Assembly (NCBI GenBank): GCA_963624975.1
Contig: CAVFRF010000023.1
Location: 1-25,856 of the forward strand
From: CAVLCC01 sp963624975
Lineage (GTDB): Bacteria; Actinomycetota; Coriobacteriia; Coriobacteriales; CADBOM01
DNA: 25,856 nucleotides
Direction of reading: 5' to 3'
Shown: piece after piece, positions 1 to 8,374 of the stretch
Layout: the number at the start of each line of letters is the position of its first letter
Position numbering within the stretch: position 1 is the stretch's first letter
Notes under the pieces: model-generated
What the model saw: the letters and a program-made list of their open reading frames with translations, nothing else
Databases searched by the model: none
What the model was told of the DNA's origin: nothing
Translations under genes and position numbers: made by a program

Positions 1-699
1 CTTGAAGGGCGAGCCCGCGCTTGCCATCTCCAGGGGCTGCTTGGACTGCCTGCGCTCGGCGAGGTCGTCCATCTTGGCGCGGATCTGCTCCGGGTCGCCG
101 GGGGAGAGCTCGAGCGTGGCGCCCAGCACCACGTAGCCGCGGTCGCTCATCATGCTGTGCCGGTAGCTCCAGTCGGCTTTGGCGGCGCTTATCTCCACCA
201 CCTCGCCTTGCGGGGTGAGGCATTCCACGCTCGTGCACACGTCCTTGAACTCGCCCTCGTAGGCGCCAGCGTTCATGATGGCGGCGCCCCCGATCGAGCC
301 CGGAATCCCGCTTGCAAACTCGTATCCTGCAAGCCCGGCGGCGCATGCCGCTTCGGCCACGGCCTCGTTCGTGGCCCCTGCCTGCGCGTGCACCGTGGAG
401 CCATCGACCTCGATGGCCGACATCTTGCCGTCGAGCAAGATCACGACTCCGCGCACTCCTGCGTCGGCCACCAGGATGTTGGAGCCGCAGCCCATCACGC
501 GCCAGTCGGCTCCGCATTCGCGGGCGATCGCGATGGCATCGGCCACGCCGGCGGCATCGTGCGGCTCCACCATGAAGTCGGCCGGTCCTCCGACCTTGAA
601 CGTGGTGTGCAGCTTCATCGGCTCGTCGCGCAGCAGCTCGTCCGCTTCGCCGAACCTCTCCTGCAGGCGCTGCGCCAGCTCTCCTTCGTGCAAGCTCAC
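1..699 (-). CDS. murB: UDP-N-acetylmuramate dehydrogenase MurB (C-terminus cut by window edge)
   Basis: MurB reduces UDP-GlcNAc-enolpyruvate to UDP-MurNAc with NADPH and FAD in the cytosol, a committed step of peptidoglycan synthesis. The 233 visible codons show the FAD-binding half: HTTFKVGGPAD near residue 35, VMGCGSNILVAD, then ASGIPGSIGGAAIMNAGAYE, followed by the substrate domain. The last visible residues, ASAGSPFK, match the GSxFK motif that carries the catalytic serine. The GTG start at 699-697 was chosen because it lies one base after the stop of the upstream gene, suggesting translational coupling. The C-terminal part lies beyond base 1. The assignment is secure; only the exact start codon is open. 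Confidence 0.95.
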   Translation of the reverse strand, partial: MSLHEGELAQRLQERFGEADELLRDEPMKLHTTFKVGGPADFMVEPHDAAGVADAIAIARECGADWRVMGCGSNILVADAGVRGVVILLDGKMSAIEVDGSTVHAQAGATNEAVAEAACAAGLAGYEFASGIPGSIGGAAIMNAGAYEGEFKDVCTSVECLTPQGEVVEISAAKADWSYRHSMMSDRGYVVLGATLELSPGDPEQIRAKMDDLAERRQSKQPLEMASAGSPFK

Positions 700-700
700 G

Positions 701-1246
701 CTACTCGCCTTCGCCTTCCGCTGCTTCCTCGTCGGCCTGGCTGGCAAGCTCGAGGATCGACGGCACGGTGTCGATGAGCGCCGCAAGCTTGAACGGCAGC
801 TCCATCGCGGTGGTGTAGGGGTCGATCACGATGCCGGTAAGCCCGTCGAACCCGTGCGCCACGTCGATGCAGTCTACCACGCGGCCCGTCACGAACTCGT
901 GCTCCTTGAGGTAGTCTTCCGGAACCTCGTCGATCGTGGAGAACACGGGCATCCATGTTTGCATGCCCTCGCCCTGCAGCAGCTCGGGCTCGAGCCTAAC
1001 CTCCATGTCCACGTCCATGTTCTGCGCGGCTTCGGAGTTCTGCAACTCCTCGGCTTTCTTGCTGCTCATGCCCACCGCGTTCATGGGCACGATCGCAAAC
1101 GACTCCTTGAGGCAGGTCATGAGCGCAAACAGCGTCTCCTGGTTCTTGTTCTCGAGGTAGAGCGATTTGTAGAGGCCCAGCAGGGTGCCGTCTTCGAGTG
1201 CTGCCTGCATTGCCGCGACCCTGCTGGAGTTGCTGTTTTCTGCCAT
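701..1246 (-). CDS. SseB-family protein
   Basis: This 181-residue protein looks like a single SseB N-terminal-type domain. Recognisable parts are the alternating hydrophobic strands around ETLFALMTCLKESFAIVPMNA and the segment GEGMQTWMPVFSTIDEVP, which resembles the 'lpvFTsxdel' strand of SseB proteins. The tail is acidic (SQADEEAAEGEGE). The biochemical role of the family is not established; E. coli SseB is linked to enhanced serine sensitivity. An ATG at 1246 preceded by GGAG eight bases upstream sets the start; the open frame continues further upstream but lacks such a site. The stop abuts the murB start, so the two form an operon with murB second. Confidence 0.7.
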   Translation of the reverse strand: MAENSNSSRVAAMQAALEDGTLLGLYKSLYLENKNQETLFALMTCLKESFAIVPMNAVGMSSKKAEELQNSEAAQNMDVDMEVRLEPELLQGEGMQTWMPVFSTIDEVPEDYLKEHEFVTGRVVDCIDVAHGFDGLTGIVIDPYTTAMELPFKLAALIDTVPSILELASQADEEAAEGEGE

Positions 1247-1330
1247 TGTGAGGTCTCCAATTTCTGTAGTTCGACGAGGTGCCGGCACCCTCGGCTCAAA
1301 TGCGAATTCGTTCGATTTTGCCCGGCGGTC

Positions 1331-1358
1331 TTTGTAATCTGATGCAAAAATGATACAA
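1331..1358 (-). promoter_or_regulatory. Candidate promoter of the sseB-like/murB operon
   Basis: On the minus strand TTGTAT (1358-1353) is followed after 16 bases by TACAAA (1336-1331), a reasonable sigma70-type pair. It would give a 5' UTR of roughly 80 bases containing the GGTGCCGGCACC palindrome. This rests on consensus similarity only. Confidence 0.3.
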
Positions 1359-1430
1359 CAGGGTAAGGCTTGACCGACCGGCGTGCACGGGGAGCGTGAT
1401 GCGCCGTTTGAGGCAAGACGATATATCGGC

Positions 1431-1464
1431 AACGCGCGGGCGCAATGGAGGGCACCCGCGCGTT
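1431..1464. repeat. Stem-loop in the EamA leader
   Basis: AACGCGCGGG (1431-1440) and CCCGCGCGTT (1455-1464) are perfect inverted arms of ten bases around a 14-base loop. There is no T-run, so it is not an obvious intrinsic terminator. It may structure the leader of the EamA gene that starts about 210 bases downstream. Confidence 0.45.
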
Positions 1465-1677
1465 ACTGCTCGCAATGCGACGGTGCTGGAGGGGCGCCGC
1501 GCGTTTCATGTAGATTGCAATGGGCTGCGCGTTGTTGGCGCGGGTTGGGGGCACGCCCGAGATACGCACGCCACGTTGCCGTTTGGGGCAACTGGCGATG
1601 GATGCTTGCGGCCGGCGGTTGCGAGCTTGGCGGCTTGCAACGGGGCAATGACAGGCAATGGGTCGAGAGGGGTTTTC

Positions 1678-2640
1678 ATGCGCGATGGCAAGAACATCGG
1701 AGATACGCTGCAGGGTACCGGTGGATCGGACGGGTCGGCTCAGCCGGAGCTGAAGGTTTCCAGCAGCAGCCAGCACAAGGCCGACATCGTGCTGGCCCTC
1801 GTGGCCATCGCATGGGGCGGCTCGTACCTCATGATGAAGTGCGCCCTCGAGCAGATTCCCTCGTACTGCCTTATCGGATTGCGCTTCGGCATCGCCTTCG
1901 TGGTGGTGGCGCTGATCTTTGCCCGCAAGATGCGCGGCATCTCCGTCGGACTGCTGGTGCATGCAGCGATTCTCGCGGCGATGATGTTCGCCTCGTTTGC
2001 GTTCCTCACCTACGGCCTGCCGCTCACCTCGGCTTCGAACGCCGGCTTCCTCATCGCGCTGGCAGTCGTGTTTGCCCCGGTAATCAACGCGGTCCTGCTG
2101 CGAAGGTTCCCCGAATGGCCCATCACCACCGGCGTGCTGCTGGCTCTGGTGGGCATCGCGCTGTTGAGCCTCCAAGGCACGCTGGTGCTGCAGACCGGCG
2201 ACTTCTTCTGCCTGCTGTCGGCACTTGCATACTCGGCCGAGATCGTGGCCGTCGACAGGTTCGTGCGCAAGTACAACGCGCTGCTGCTGGGCATCTGGCA
2301 GATAGGATTCACGGCGATCTTTGGATTCGCTTTCTCGTTTATCTTCGAGACCCCGGTGCTGCCATCCGACCCGGCGCACTGGGGCGCCGTGATCGGGCTG
2401 GCGCTCATCTGCAGCGCCTTCGGATTCGTGGCTCAGCCCCTGGCTCAGCGCTACACCACGGCCGACCACACGGCGCTGCTCTTCGCCTGCGAGCCGTTGT
2501 CGTCCGCGGTGATCGCGTTCTTCCTCGCCGGCGAGATCCTGAGCGTGCAGGGCTACTGCGGTGCCGTGCTCGTACTGGCCGGCGTGTTGGTGGCCTCGGC
2601 GCTCCCGGCAATCTTAGAGAAGCGCCGAGGCAATTCTTAG
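1678..2640 (+). CDS. EamA/DMT-family transporter
   Basis: The 320-residue product has the ten hydrophobic segments and two EamA repeats of the drug/metabolite transporter superfamily. The first repeat begins at ADIVLALVAIAWGGSYLMMK, a typical 'aallwGsnfv' first helix, and the second near GDFFCLLSALAYSAEIVAVD. Such proteins export metabolites or drugs across the cytoplasmic membrane; the substrate cannot be read from sequence. ATG at 1678 is preceded by AGAGGGG about seven bases upstream; the frame is open back to 1396, but that stretch does not resemble the family. Its stop codon overlaps the stop of the convergent MFS gene by four bases, so no terminator separates them. Confidence 0.88.
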   Translation: MRDGKNIGDTLQGTGGSDGSAQPELKVSSSSQHKADIVLALVAIAWGGSYLMMKCALEQIPSYCLIGLRFGIAFVVVALIFARKMRGISVGLLVHAAILAAMMFASFAFLTYGLPLTSASNAGFLIALAVVFAPVINAVLLRRFPEWPITTGVLLALVGIALLSLQGTLVLQTGDFFCLLSALAYSAEIVAVDRFVRKYNALLLGIWQIGFTAIFGFAFSFIFETPVLPSDPAHWGAVIGLALICSAFGFVAQPLAQRYTTADHTALLFACEPLSSAVIAFFLAGEILSVQGYCGAVLVLAGVLVASALPAILEKRRGNS

Positions 2641-4154
2641 CGGTCGCGCTTCCTCCAGCGGTTGCCGGCGGTGGTGCTCGACGAGATTCTCAGCAGCGCG
2701 AGCAGCAGTCCAACGAGGGCCAGAGCAAGCGTGAACATGAAGCCCATGTGGGCGCCCTGCGAGAAGGCCTGGGCGGTGTCGGTGTCTCCAGCTGCCATGT
2801 AGGCCGACTGACCCACGGTCAGCAGGCTCGTGGCCACGGCGGTGCAGATCGCGCCGACGACCTGCTGCATCGTGTTGAGAGCGGTGCTGCCGTCGGTGGA
2901 AAGTTCGCGGGGCAGCGAAGCCAGCGCATGCGTCTGGCAGGGCGACATGGCCAGCGGCACGCCCAGCATCATCACGATGTGGCACACGACGATGAACCAA
3001 ACGGGGCTCTCGGTCGAAGCGGTGAGCAGCATCAGCGCTCCGATGGCCGACAGGCAGAAGCCTCCGATTGCCGGGATGCGTGCGCCGATCTTGTCGTAGA
3101 GCTTGCCGGAGAACACGCTCACGGCTGCATTGATGAGGCCGGCGGGCAGCATCACGATGCCGGTGAGGGCCACGGCCATCAGCAGCACGTTCTGGTAGAA
3201 CTGCGGCAGCACGTACATGGCCGAAAGCGTGATGCCGAAGTTGATCATCATGCACACGGCGCCGACCCTGAAGCCCTGATGCTTGAACACCTTGAGGTCG
3301 ATCACGGGCACGTCCATCTTGGTCTGCCTGATCGCATAGCACACCAGCGCGACAATGCCCACCACGAGAGATGCGATAACCTGCACCGATGCCCATCCGT
3401 AGAGGCTGGTAACGCCCACGCCAAACACGACGCAGCCAAAGCCGATGCACGACGTGACTATTGAAAGCGCGTCGATGTGCGGCTTGGTGATCTGGTAGGG
3501 GCTGATGGCGAAGCGCACGGTAAACGCGATTGCAAACACCAGCACGATTGCAAAGCTGAAGAACACCCAGCGCCACGACAGCGCCGAGATCAGGAATCCT
3601 GCGAGAGTGGGGCCGATGGCGGGCGCCGACATCACGACAAGCGCGGTGATGCCCATGGCGGTTCCGAGCTTCTGCGGGGGCATGACCGTCATGACCATGG
3701 AGAACATGAGCGGCAGCACGAGGCCGGTGCCTATGCCCTGCACGACACGGCCGACCATCGCCACGGCGAAGTCGTTGGCCACGCCGCTCACGATGGCTCC
3801 CACGAAGAACGCTCCCAGCGCGAAGAGTGTGAGCCTTTTCGCGGGGACCCACTTCACGAGCAAGCTGGAGAACGGCAGCACAACGCCGATGGCCAGCATG
3901 TAGCCCACCACGAGCCACTGCGCGATGGCAAGCTCCACGCCAAACGCCGCTGACAGGTTGGGCAGCGCGATGTTGAGCGCGGTCTCGCTGTACATTCCGG
4001 TAAAGCCTCCGAGGAAAAGACCCATGAGGCAGAGGTAGGGGTGGGCAACCAGCGGACGCGCCGCAGCCTTGGCGTCTTTCTCCATCGGCGTTTCGGTTGC
4101 TTCCGACTTGGGCTGCACCGCCCCCGTCTTGGTTTGACTTACTGCTGTAGTCAC
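2637..4154 (-). CDS. MFS multidrug efflux transporter, DHA2 (EmrB/QacA-like) type
   Basis: This 505-residue membrane protein has about fourteen hydrophobic segments, the length and layout of the DHA2 drug:proton antiporters. Visible family marks are ALNIALPNLSAAFG in helix 1, GRVVQGIGTGLVLPL (motif B) and MSAPAIGPTLAGFLI, the antiporter motif C. It is expected to expel toxic compounds using the proton gradient. The GTG at 4154 was chosen because AAAGGAAG lies upstream at suitable spacing; the next in-frame ATG (4085) lacks a ribosome site. The frame stays open upstream to 4475, through a terminator and a promoter, so the longer reading is unlikely. The leader hairpin at 4227-4264 suggests attenuation. 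Confidence 0.9.
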   Translation of the reverse strand: MTTAVSQTKTGAVQPKSEATETPMEKDAKAAARPLVAHPYLCLMGLFLGGFTGMYSETALNIALPNLSAAFGVELAIAQWLVVGYMLAIGVVLPFSSLLVKWVPAKRLTLFALGAFFVGAIVSGVANDFAVAMVGRVVQGIGTGLVLPLMFSMVMTVMPPQKLGTAMGITALVVMSAPAIGPTLAGFLISALSWRWVFFSFAIVLVFAIAFTVRFAISPYQITKPHIDALSIVTSCIGFGCVVFGVGVTSLYGWASVQVIASLVVGIVALVCYAIRQTKMDVPVIDLKVFKHQGFRVGAVCMMINFGITLSAMYVLPQFYQNVLLMAVALTGIVMLPAGLINAAVSVFSGKLYDKIGARIPAIGGFCLSAIGALMLLTASTESPVWFIVVCHIVMMLGVPLAMSPCQTHALASLPRELSTDGSTALNTMQQVVGAICTAVATSLLTVGQSAYMAAGDTDTAQAFSQGAHMGFMFTLALALVGLLLALLRISSSTTAGNRWRKRDR

Positions 4155-4226
4155 GTGTTTCAACTTCCTTTCGATGTGGTACAAATGCTCCGGCGCAGGT
4201 TCGTCGTGCATGCCAAACGAGGGCAC

Positions 4227-4264
4227 AAAAAAAGACGGCCGCAACATGCTCGTTACGACCGTCT
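4227..4264 (-). terminator. Intrinsic terminator in the MFS leader (possible attenuator)
   Basis: On the minus strand a 13-bp stem (AGACGGTCGTAAC paired with GTTGCGGCCGTCT, two G-U pairs) closes a six-base loop and runs directly into seven T residues. It lies 73 bases ahead of the MFS start and about 235 bases after the peptidase stop. Since a candidate promoter sits between the peptidase and this hairpin, it may act as an attenuator for the efflux gene rather than only ending the peptidase transcript. Confidence 0.85.
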
Positions 4265-4314
4265 CCGCTTTTCTGTATAAGCTCACGACTTCACTACGCG
4301 TGGAACAGCTATGC

Positions 4315-4344
4315 ATTTTAGGAAATTTACCGGGCTTTTCGTAA
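4315..4344 (-). promoter_or_regulatory. Candidate promoter of the MFS efflux gene
   Basis: Minus-strand TTACGA (4344-4339) and TAAAAT (4320-4315) are 18 bases apart. Transcription would start near 4308 and pass through the terminator at 4264-4227 before reaching the MFS start codon. Assigned by consensus only. Confidence 0.4.
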
Positions 4345-4400
4345 GCGAATCTCGGACAAAAATCCGCGAACGACATCTGTGCGAACTGAGACTCTCCCGG

Positions 4401-4484
4401 GGTGCCATCGCGGGGTATATCGTACCGGCTCAGGCTTCGCTTCGCTGCAGAAGTCGCCGGTCCGACACACCCCACGCTGGCACC
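4401..4484 (-). repeat. Long imperfect hairpin downstream of the peptidase gene
   Basis: Arms 4401-4428 and 4457-4484 are inverted copies matching at 23 of 28 positions, around a 28-base centre that itself can fold (GGCTTC with GAAGTC). An outer CTCTCC/GGAGA pairing extends it. Three of the five mismatches become G-U pairs only in minus-strand RNA, the strand on which the peptidase gene ends 16 bases earlier. No T-run follows. It could be a 3' UTR structure, a small RNA or a REP/MITE-like element. Confidence 0.65.
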
Positions 4485-4499
4485 TGGAGACTTTCCTCG

Positions 4500-6902
4500 C
4501 TACTGCCTGCGGCGGCGGGATGCTGCCAGTGCGACAGATGCGGCGGCTGCGCAGGCTAGCGTGACCAGCAGCGCGGCAGCGGCCGTGTCGCCCGTTTTCG
4601 GCAGGCTGCCCTTCGCCACGGTGCCGCTCGCGCTGCCGCAATTCGAGGGGTCGAACGCCAGCGAAGCGAGCGAATCCTGGACCTCGCTCGAGCTGGGCGT
4701 GGTGTTGAGCAGCGTGTTGCGGTAGTCGCTGCCGGCCTGCGCGAGCATGGCCTCGGCTTCGGCCACTGCGGCGCTCAGCGCGTCATACTGCTCTTGCGTC
4801 ATCCACGAGGTGCCCTCGGGCACGTCGCTTCCGTCGGTGCTCACCACGGAGTTCTCCAACGTAGCCTTGGCCTTGGCGATTGCAGCCTCCAGCGCAGACA
4901 GCTCGTCGACGCTGGCCCAGCTGCGAATCTCCGAGAAAGCCTTGATCGAAGCGTTGTCCACCTCGAAGTCGCTGGCTGCCTTCTTGATGCTCGCCGCCAC
5001 CTCGGTCCAGTCGGTCCAGCTGGTCTGCTCGCTCGCACCCTGCATGTCCTCGGCGCTGGTGGCCTCGTCGGAAGGCGCGCTCGTCCAGCTCTCGCCGGCG
5101 TTCAGCCTCGCCTTGAACCCTGTCTGGGCCGAATTGACGTTCACGCCCACGTACCATTTGCCGTCGTCGTTGCAGCGCTGCGTGGTTACCACCGCATAGC
5201 GCTGGCCCTCGCGCATGGCGATCCAGCTGTCTTCGGAGAGGGTTGCTCGATGGTAGCCGCCGTATTGGTAGGTGTCCTCGAATGAGTACGCTAGCTTCGA
5301 GTGGCCCGGATCGGTCGGCGTGGCAGCCTGGTTGTCGAGCAGGTACACCTGGTAGAACACCGTGGTGTTCGGCTTGTAGGTGGTGCACCCCACGGTGCGC
5401 AGCGACATGTCGCCGTCGGCCTCGAAGATGTTGGCCGAGCTTACCGGCACGTCATATGAGTTGCAGATTGATTTGTCCGCCGTCATGTAGTCGTACTGGT
5501 CGATGTAGTACTCCTCGTTGTCGCCGTAGGAGCCGAGGTCGAAGTCGAACGACTCGAAGTTCGCGATCGACTTGTCGTAGTAAGACACCCAGATGTAGCC
5601 CGTGTACTTGCCATTCTCCTTCTCGCCGAACTCTCCGTAGTTGGGGAAGTCCTCCGACTGCGAGCCATAGCTGTTCTTCACCAGCCAGGCGCCGTTCTCG
5701 GGCGGGGTGGATCCAGCCGTGCCTCCGTTGAAATGCTCTTTCGGGAAGTCGTCGTTCCAGCCAACGATGCACACTGCATGGCTCGCCTGGTTGGCATCGC
5801 AGTTGTAGTAGGACGCATATTCTGCATCGTAGTAGCCCTCGAACGCGGTAAACGCCATCGCGACCCCGCGTCCGTAGTCGTACATCTCCCGCTTGATGGC
5901 CTCCACCGCTTTCATGTCGGTGCGGACGTACTCGCCGTTCTCGCGCACGGCCGTGTCGGGCAAGACGTTGCCGTTCTCGAGGTTGAGGATCGACGCGTTC
6001 CACAGGCTGGAGTCGGACGACCAATCGGTGTAGACGGTCTGCCCGCCGGCATCCTCGTAGTTGCCCGCCCATGTGAGCCGCTTGATGTTAGCGCCGGACT
6101 TCTTGTACTCCTCGAACTGGGATTGGGTGAGGTAGACCTTCTCGGCTTCGGCGGCCCCCTCCTTGGCAAGCTCGCACTCGATTAGGCCGTTCTTGTTCTG
6201 GTAGGGTGCCGACGATTCGAGCACGGGGCCTATTCCCGCGGAAAACACCGTCGAGCCGTAGACGGTGAAGCCTCCCATGTCCAGTCCTTCGTTGGGGTCC
6301 TGGCTGGTGCTGTTGAACCCTTCGCCCGCCTGTGCCGAGCCCACCACGCTTTCGGGTGCGCCATCCTTGCGGTAGATCGAGTTGGCGAGGTGAAGCTCCG
6401 AGAGGTCGATGTTCCAGTCGGCATAGGTCTTCGACGACTCGGAGAGGATGCTGGTCTCGCTAGCAGCGCAGATCGAGAACGACCAGCATGTGCCCCAGGG
6501 GAGCTGGTTCTTCACGGGCGTGACCACGCTGTCGCTGCGGTCGCCGTCGCCGTTGGGGTCGCGCAGGTCGTACTTGGAAGGCAGGTCTTCGGCGGTGGCG
6601 GCGCTGCTGGATGCGGCCTCGTTGCTGCCCGTGCTCGCGTAGCTGTACGCCTGCGCCTGGGTGTTGCCCGAGAGGCACTGCTCGGTGGCTTCTTGCCAGC
6701 TCGCGCTCGTGCTGCTGTCGTCGGCCAGAGCAGCGATCGGGAAGGTGAAGATGAGAGAAGCGGCCAGCGTGGCCGACAGCACGGCCGAGAGTACGCGGCT
6801 GCTCGCGTGCTTCGAATTGCGTTCGCGTACGCTGTCGTAAGCGACCTCGCTCACGTGCCCGTTTTCAAGCTTGGTCCTTCTCGCTGCCGTTCGTTCACCC
6901 AT
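4500..6902 (-). CDS. Secreted papain-family (C1) peptidase with lectin-like region and LPxTG anchor
   Basis: An 800-residue surface protease. Order: basic N-terminus, hydrophobic signal segment (about 37-60, likely cut after ALA at 60), linker, papain domain from SKYDLRDPNGD (109) with QLPWGTCWSFS placing the oxyanion Gln at 133 and catalytic Cys at 139, SHAVCIVGWND with His 375, and WLVKNSYGS with Asn 410. A beta-rich region (about 450-620) resembles the lectin-like domain often fused to such peptidases. An alpha-helical stretch follows, then LPKTG, a hydrophobic helix and RRRRQ, a sortase sorting signal. All catalytic residues are present. ATG 6902 is preceded by GGAAAGAG; an in-frame ATG nine codons earlier lacks this spacing. 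Likely role: peptide or host protein degradation at the cell wall. Confidence 0.92.
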   Translation of the reverse strand: MGERTAARRTKLENGHVSEVAYDSVRERNSKHASSRVLSAVLSATLAASLIFTFPIAALADDSSTSASWQEATEQCLSGNTQAQAYSYASTGSNEAASSSAATAEDLPSKYDLRDPNGDGDRSDSVVTPVKNQLPWGTCWSFSICAASETSILSESSKTYADWNIDLSELHLANSIYRKDGAPESVVGSAQAGEGFNSTSQDPNEGLDMGGFTVYGSTVFSAGIGPVLESSAPYQNKNGLIECELAKEGAAEAEKVYLTQSQFEEYKKSGANIKRLTWAGNYEDAGGQTVYTDWSSDSSLWNASILNLENGNVLPDTAVRENGEYVRTDMKAVEAIKREMYDYGRGVAMAFTAFEGYYDAEYASYYNCDANQASHAVCIVGWNDDFPKEHFNGGTAGSTPPENGAWLVKNSYGSQSEDFPNYGEFGEKENGKYTGYIWVSYYDKSIANFESFDFDLGSYGDNEEYYIDQYDYMTADKSICNSYDVPVSSANIFEADGDMSLRTVGCTTYKPNTTVFYQVYLLDNQAATPTDPGHSKLAYSFEDTYQYGGYHRATLSEDSWIAMREGQRYAVVTTQRCNDDGKWYVGVNVNSAQTGFKARLNAGESWTSAPSDEATSAEDMQGASEQTSWTDWTEVAASIKKAASDFEVDNASIKAFSEIRSWASVDELSALEAAIAKAKATLENSVVSTDGSDVPEGTSWMTQEQYDALSAAVAEAEAMLAQAGSDYRNTLLNTTPSSSEVQDSLASLAFDPSNCGSASGTVAKGSLPKTGDTAAAALLVTLACAAAASVALAASRRRRQ

Positions 6903-7088
6903 GGTTTCTTCTCTTTCCTGCTCGAGCATCGCGTGATTGTCTCGCCGCTGCGAATCAAACGGCGGCCAGGACATGCCCCATTGTACGCTAACTCGCACAG
7001 GGTTTGCCTTTCCGCAGACAGGATGCCGCATCGGTGCAGCAAAAGACTACAATCGAGATGAACAATCTATAGGAAACCAGGCATATTC

Positions 7089-8351
7089 ATGAAAAGCAAA
7101 AGCACTTCCAGCACATCCGCCCAGAGCATCTGGACGGCACCTTTCATCGCCCTCGTGGCGGTAAACTTCCTTCGCATGATGGGGCAGGCCATCTCGGGCA
7201 CGGCGCTGCCGCTCTACGCATACAGCCTCGGCGCCGCCGCCACCGCGGTGGGCTTCGTGTCGGGAGCGTTCGCCATCAGCGCGCTGCTGATCAGGCCGTT
7301 CATAGGCCCGGCGTTCGACAGCTTCTCCAAGAGCAGACTTTTCCTGATCTTCGGCATCGTGCTGGCCGTGGCCGGGTACGCGTACGCCTTTACCACCACG
7401 GTCGAGAGCATCGTGGTGGTGAGGCTCATCCACGGCATCGGCATGGGTGGCACGGCTCCGCTCGGGCTGGCCATCGCCAGCGACATCCTGCCGCGCGACA
7501 AGATTGGCAGCGGCATCGGGTTCTACACGTTGGCGCAGTCCACGGCGCAGGCGATCGGCCCCGCGTTCGCCATCTGGGCGGCTAACTCGCTGGGCTACTT
7601 CGCCACCTTCATGATCACGGGCACCTTCATGGTGGGATGCTGCATCGTGGTCAAGATTTTCGTGAAGGACCCCGAGGGCACCGCCGCGTCGCGCCCGCCG
7701 TACAGGCTCTCGATGGACCGCGCGTTTGCCAAGCGCGCCATCCCGATGTCGCTCGTGCTCATGGTGCTGGCCATCCCGTTTTCGTGCGCCACATCGTTCA
7801 TTGCCATCTACGGGCAGCTGCTGGGCGTAGACCAGGTGGGAATGTATTTCGTGGTCAACGCGGTGTGCATGATGCTCACCCGTCCGCTTTTCGGCAAGCT
7901 GGGCGACCGCGTGGGTGCAGAGAGAGTTGTGGTTCCAACGCTGGTGATGTTCGCGCTGTCGTACGTGGTGCTGGCCAACACAACGTCGATCTGGGGATTC
8001 ATGATCGCCGCCGTCGTCGGCGCGTGCGGCTTCGGCGCATGCCAGCCGCTGGTGCAGGCGATCGTGTTCAAGTGCGTGCCCGCCGTGCAGCGCGGATCGG
8101 CCAGCAACACCAGCTACACTGGCATGGACCTGGGCACGCTGATCGGCCCTTACCTGGGCGGCTTCGCCATCGAGCTGGCCACGCCGATGCTGGGCAGCGA
8201 GGTCGGCGCGTACTCGTTCATGTGGCTGGTGATGATCGTGCCCATCGCCGTGGCGCTGGTGGTGTTTCTGGCGTTGCGCGGCCGCGTGCGCGCCTACGAG
8301 CAGCTGTCGACCGAAGAGACCATGCAGGCTCTGCAGGAGCTGGAGGACTAG
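7089..8351 (+). CDS. MFS transporter, 12-TM
   Basis: The 420-residue product has twelve hydrophobic segments in two halves. FISALLIRP-like text at helix 2-3 (ISALLIRPFIGPAFDSFSKS) corresponds to MFS motif A, and VVRLIHGIGMGGTAPL to the helix 4 motif B region, followed by STAQAIGPAFAIWAA, a motif C-like stretch. This suggests a proton-driven exporter of the DHA1 type; the substrate is unknown. ATG 7089 has AGGAAA twelve bases upstream. A TACAAT at 7048-7053 could be the -10 of its promoter. It is divergent from the peptidase gene and converges on the methyltransferase gene with 23 bases between, without a visible terminator. Confidence 0.88.
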   Translation: MKSKSTSSTSAQSIWTAPFIALVAVNFLRMMGQAISGTALPLYAYSLGAAATAVGFVSGAFAISALLIRPFIGPAFDSFSKSRLFLIFGIVLAVAGYAYAFTTTVESIVVVRLIHGIGMGGTAPLGLAIASDILPRDKIGSGIGFYTLAQSTAQAIGPAFAIWAANSLGYFATFMITGTFMVGCCIVVKIFVKDPEGTAASRPPYRLSMDRAFAKRAIPMSLVLMVLAIPFSCATSFIAIYGQLLGVDQVGMYFVVNAVCMMLTRPLFGKLGDRVGAERVVVPTLVMFALSYVVLANTTSIWGFMIAAVVGACGFGACQPLVQAIVFKCVPAVQRGSASNTSYTGMDLGTLIGPYLGGFAIELATPMLGSEVGAYSFMWLVMIVPIAVALVVFLALRGRVRAYEQLSTEETMQALQELED

Positions 8352-8374
8352 GCTCGCGCGCTTTGCGTCATGAG

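Larger units (their letters stand above)
1247..1677. other. 431-base divergent intergenic region between sseB-like and EamA genes
   Basis: No convincing gene is present. The sseB-like side holds a 12-base perfect palindrome, GGTGCCGGCACC (1278-1289), in the presumed 5' UTR and a candidate promoter (1331-1358). The EamA side holds stem-loops at 1431-1464 and 1573-1590 (GTTGCC, 6-base loop, GGCAAC). No known riboswitch consensus was recognised in this leader. Confidence 0.5.
4155..4499. other. 345-base gap: MFS leader plus 3' region of the peptidase gene
   Basis: Both flanking genes are on the minus strand. Reading in that direction the gap contains a long imperfect hairpin (4401-4484), a candidate promoter (4344-4315), an intrinsic terminator (4264-4227) and the MFS ribosome site. 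No separate gene is supported. Confidence 0.6.

Noticed and set aside
1247..1677. Guanidine or other riboswitch ahead of the EamA exporter
   Set aside because: Stem-loops are present but loop sequences do not match consensus motifs I know for exporter-linked riboswitches.
2614..3918. 434-codon frame inside the DHA2 pump gene
   Set aside because: Shadow frame on the same strand, rich in Arg, His and Gly, with no domain.
4155..4475. N-terminal extension of the DHA2 efflux pump, open to 4475
   Set aside because: It would run through the terminator and candidate promoter, has no family similarity, and GTG 4154 has a good ribosome site.
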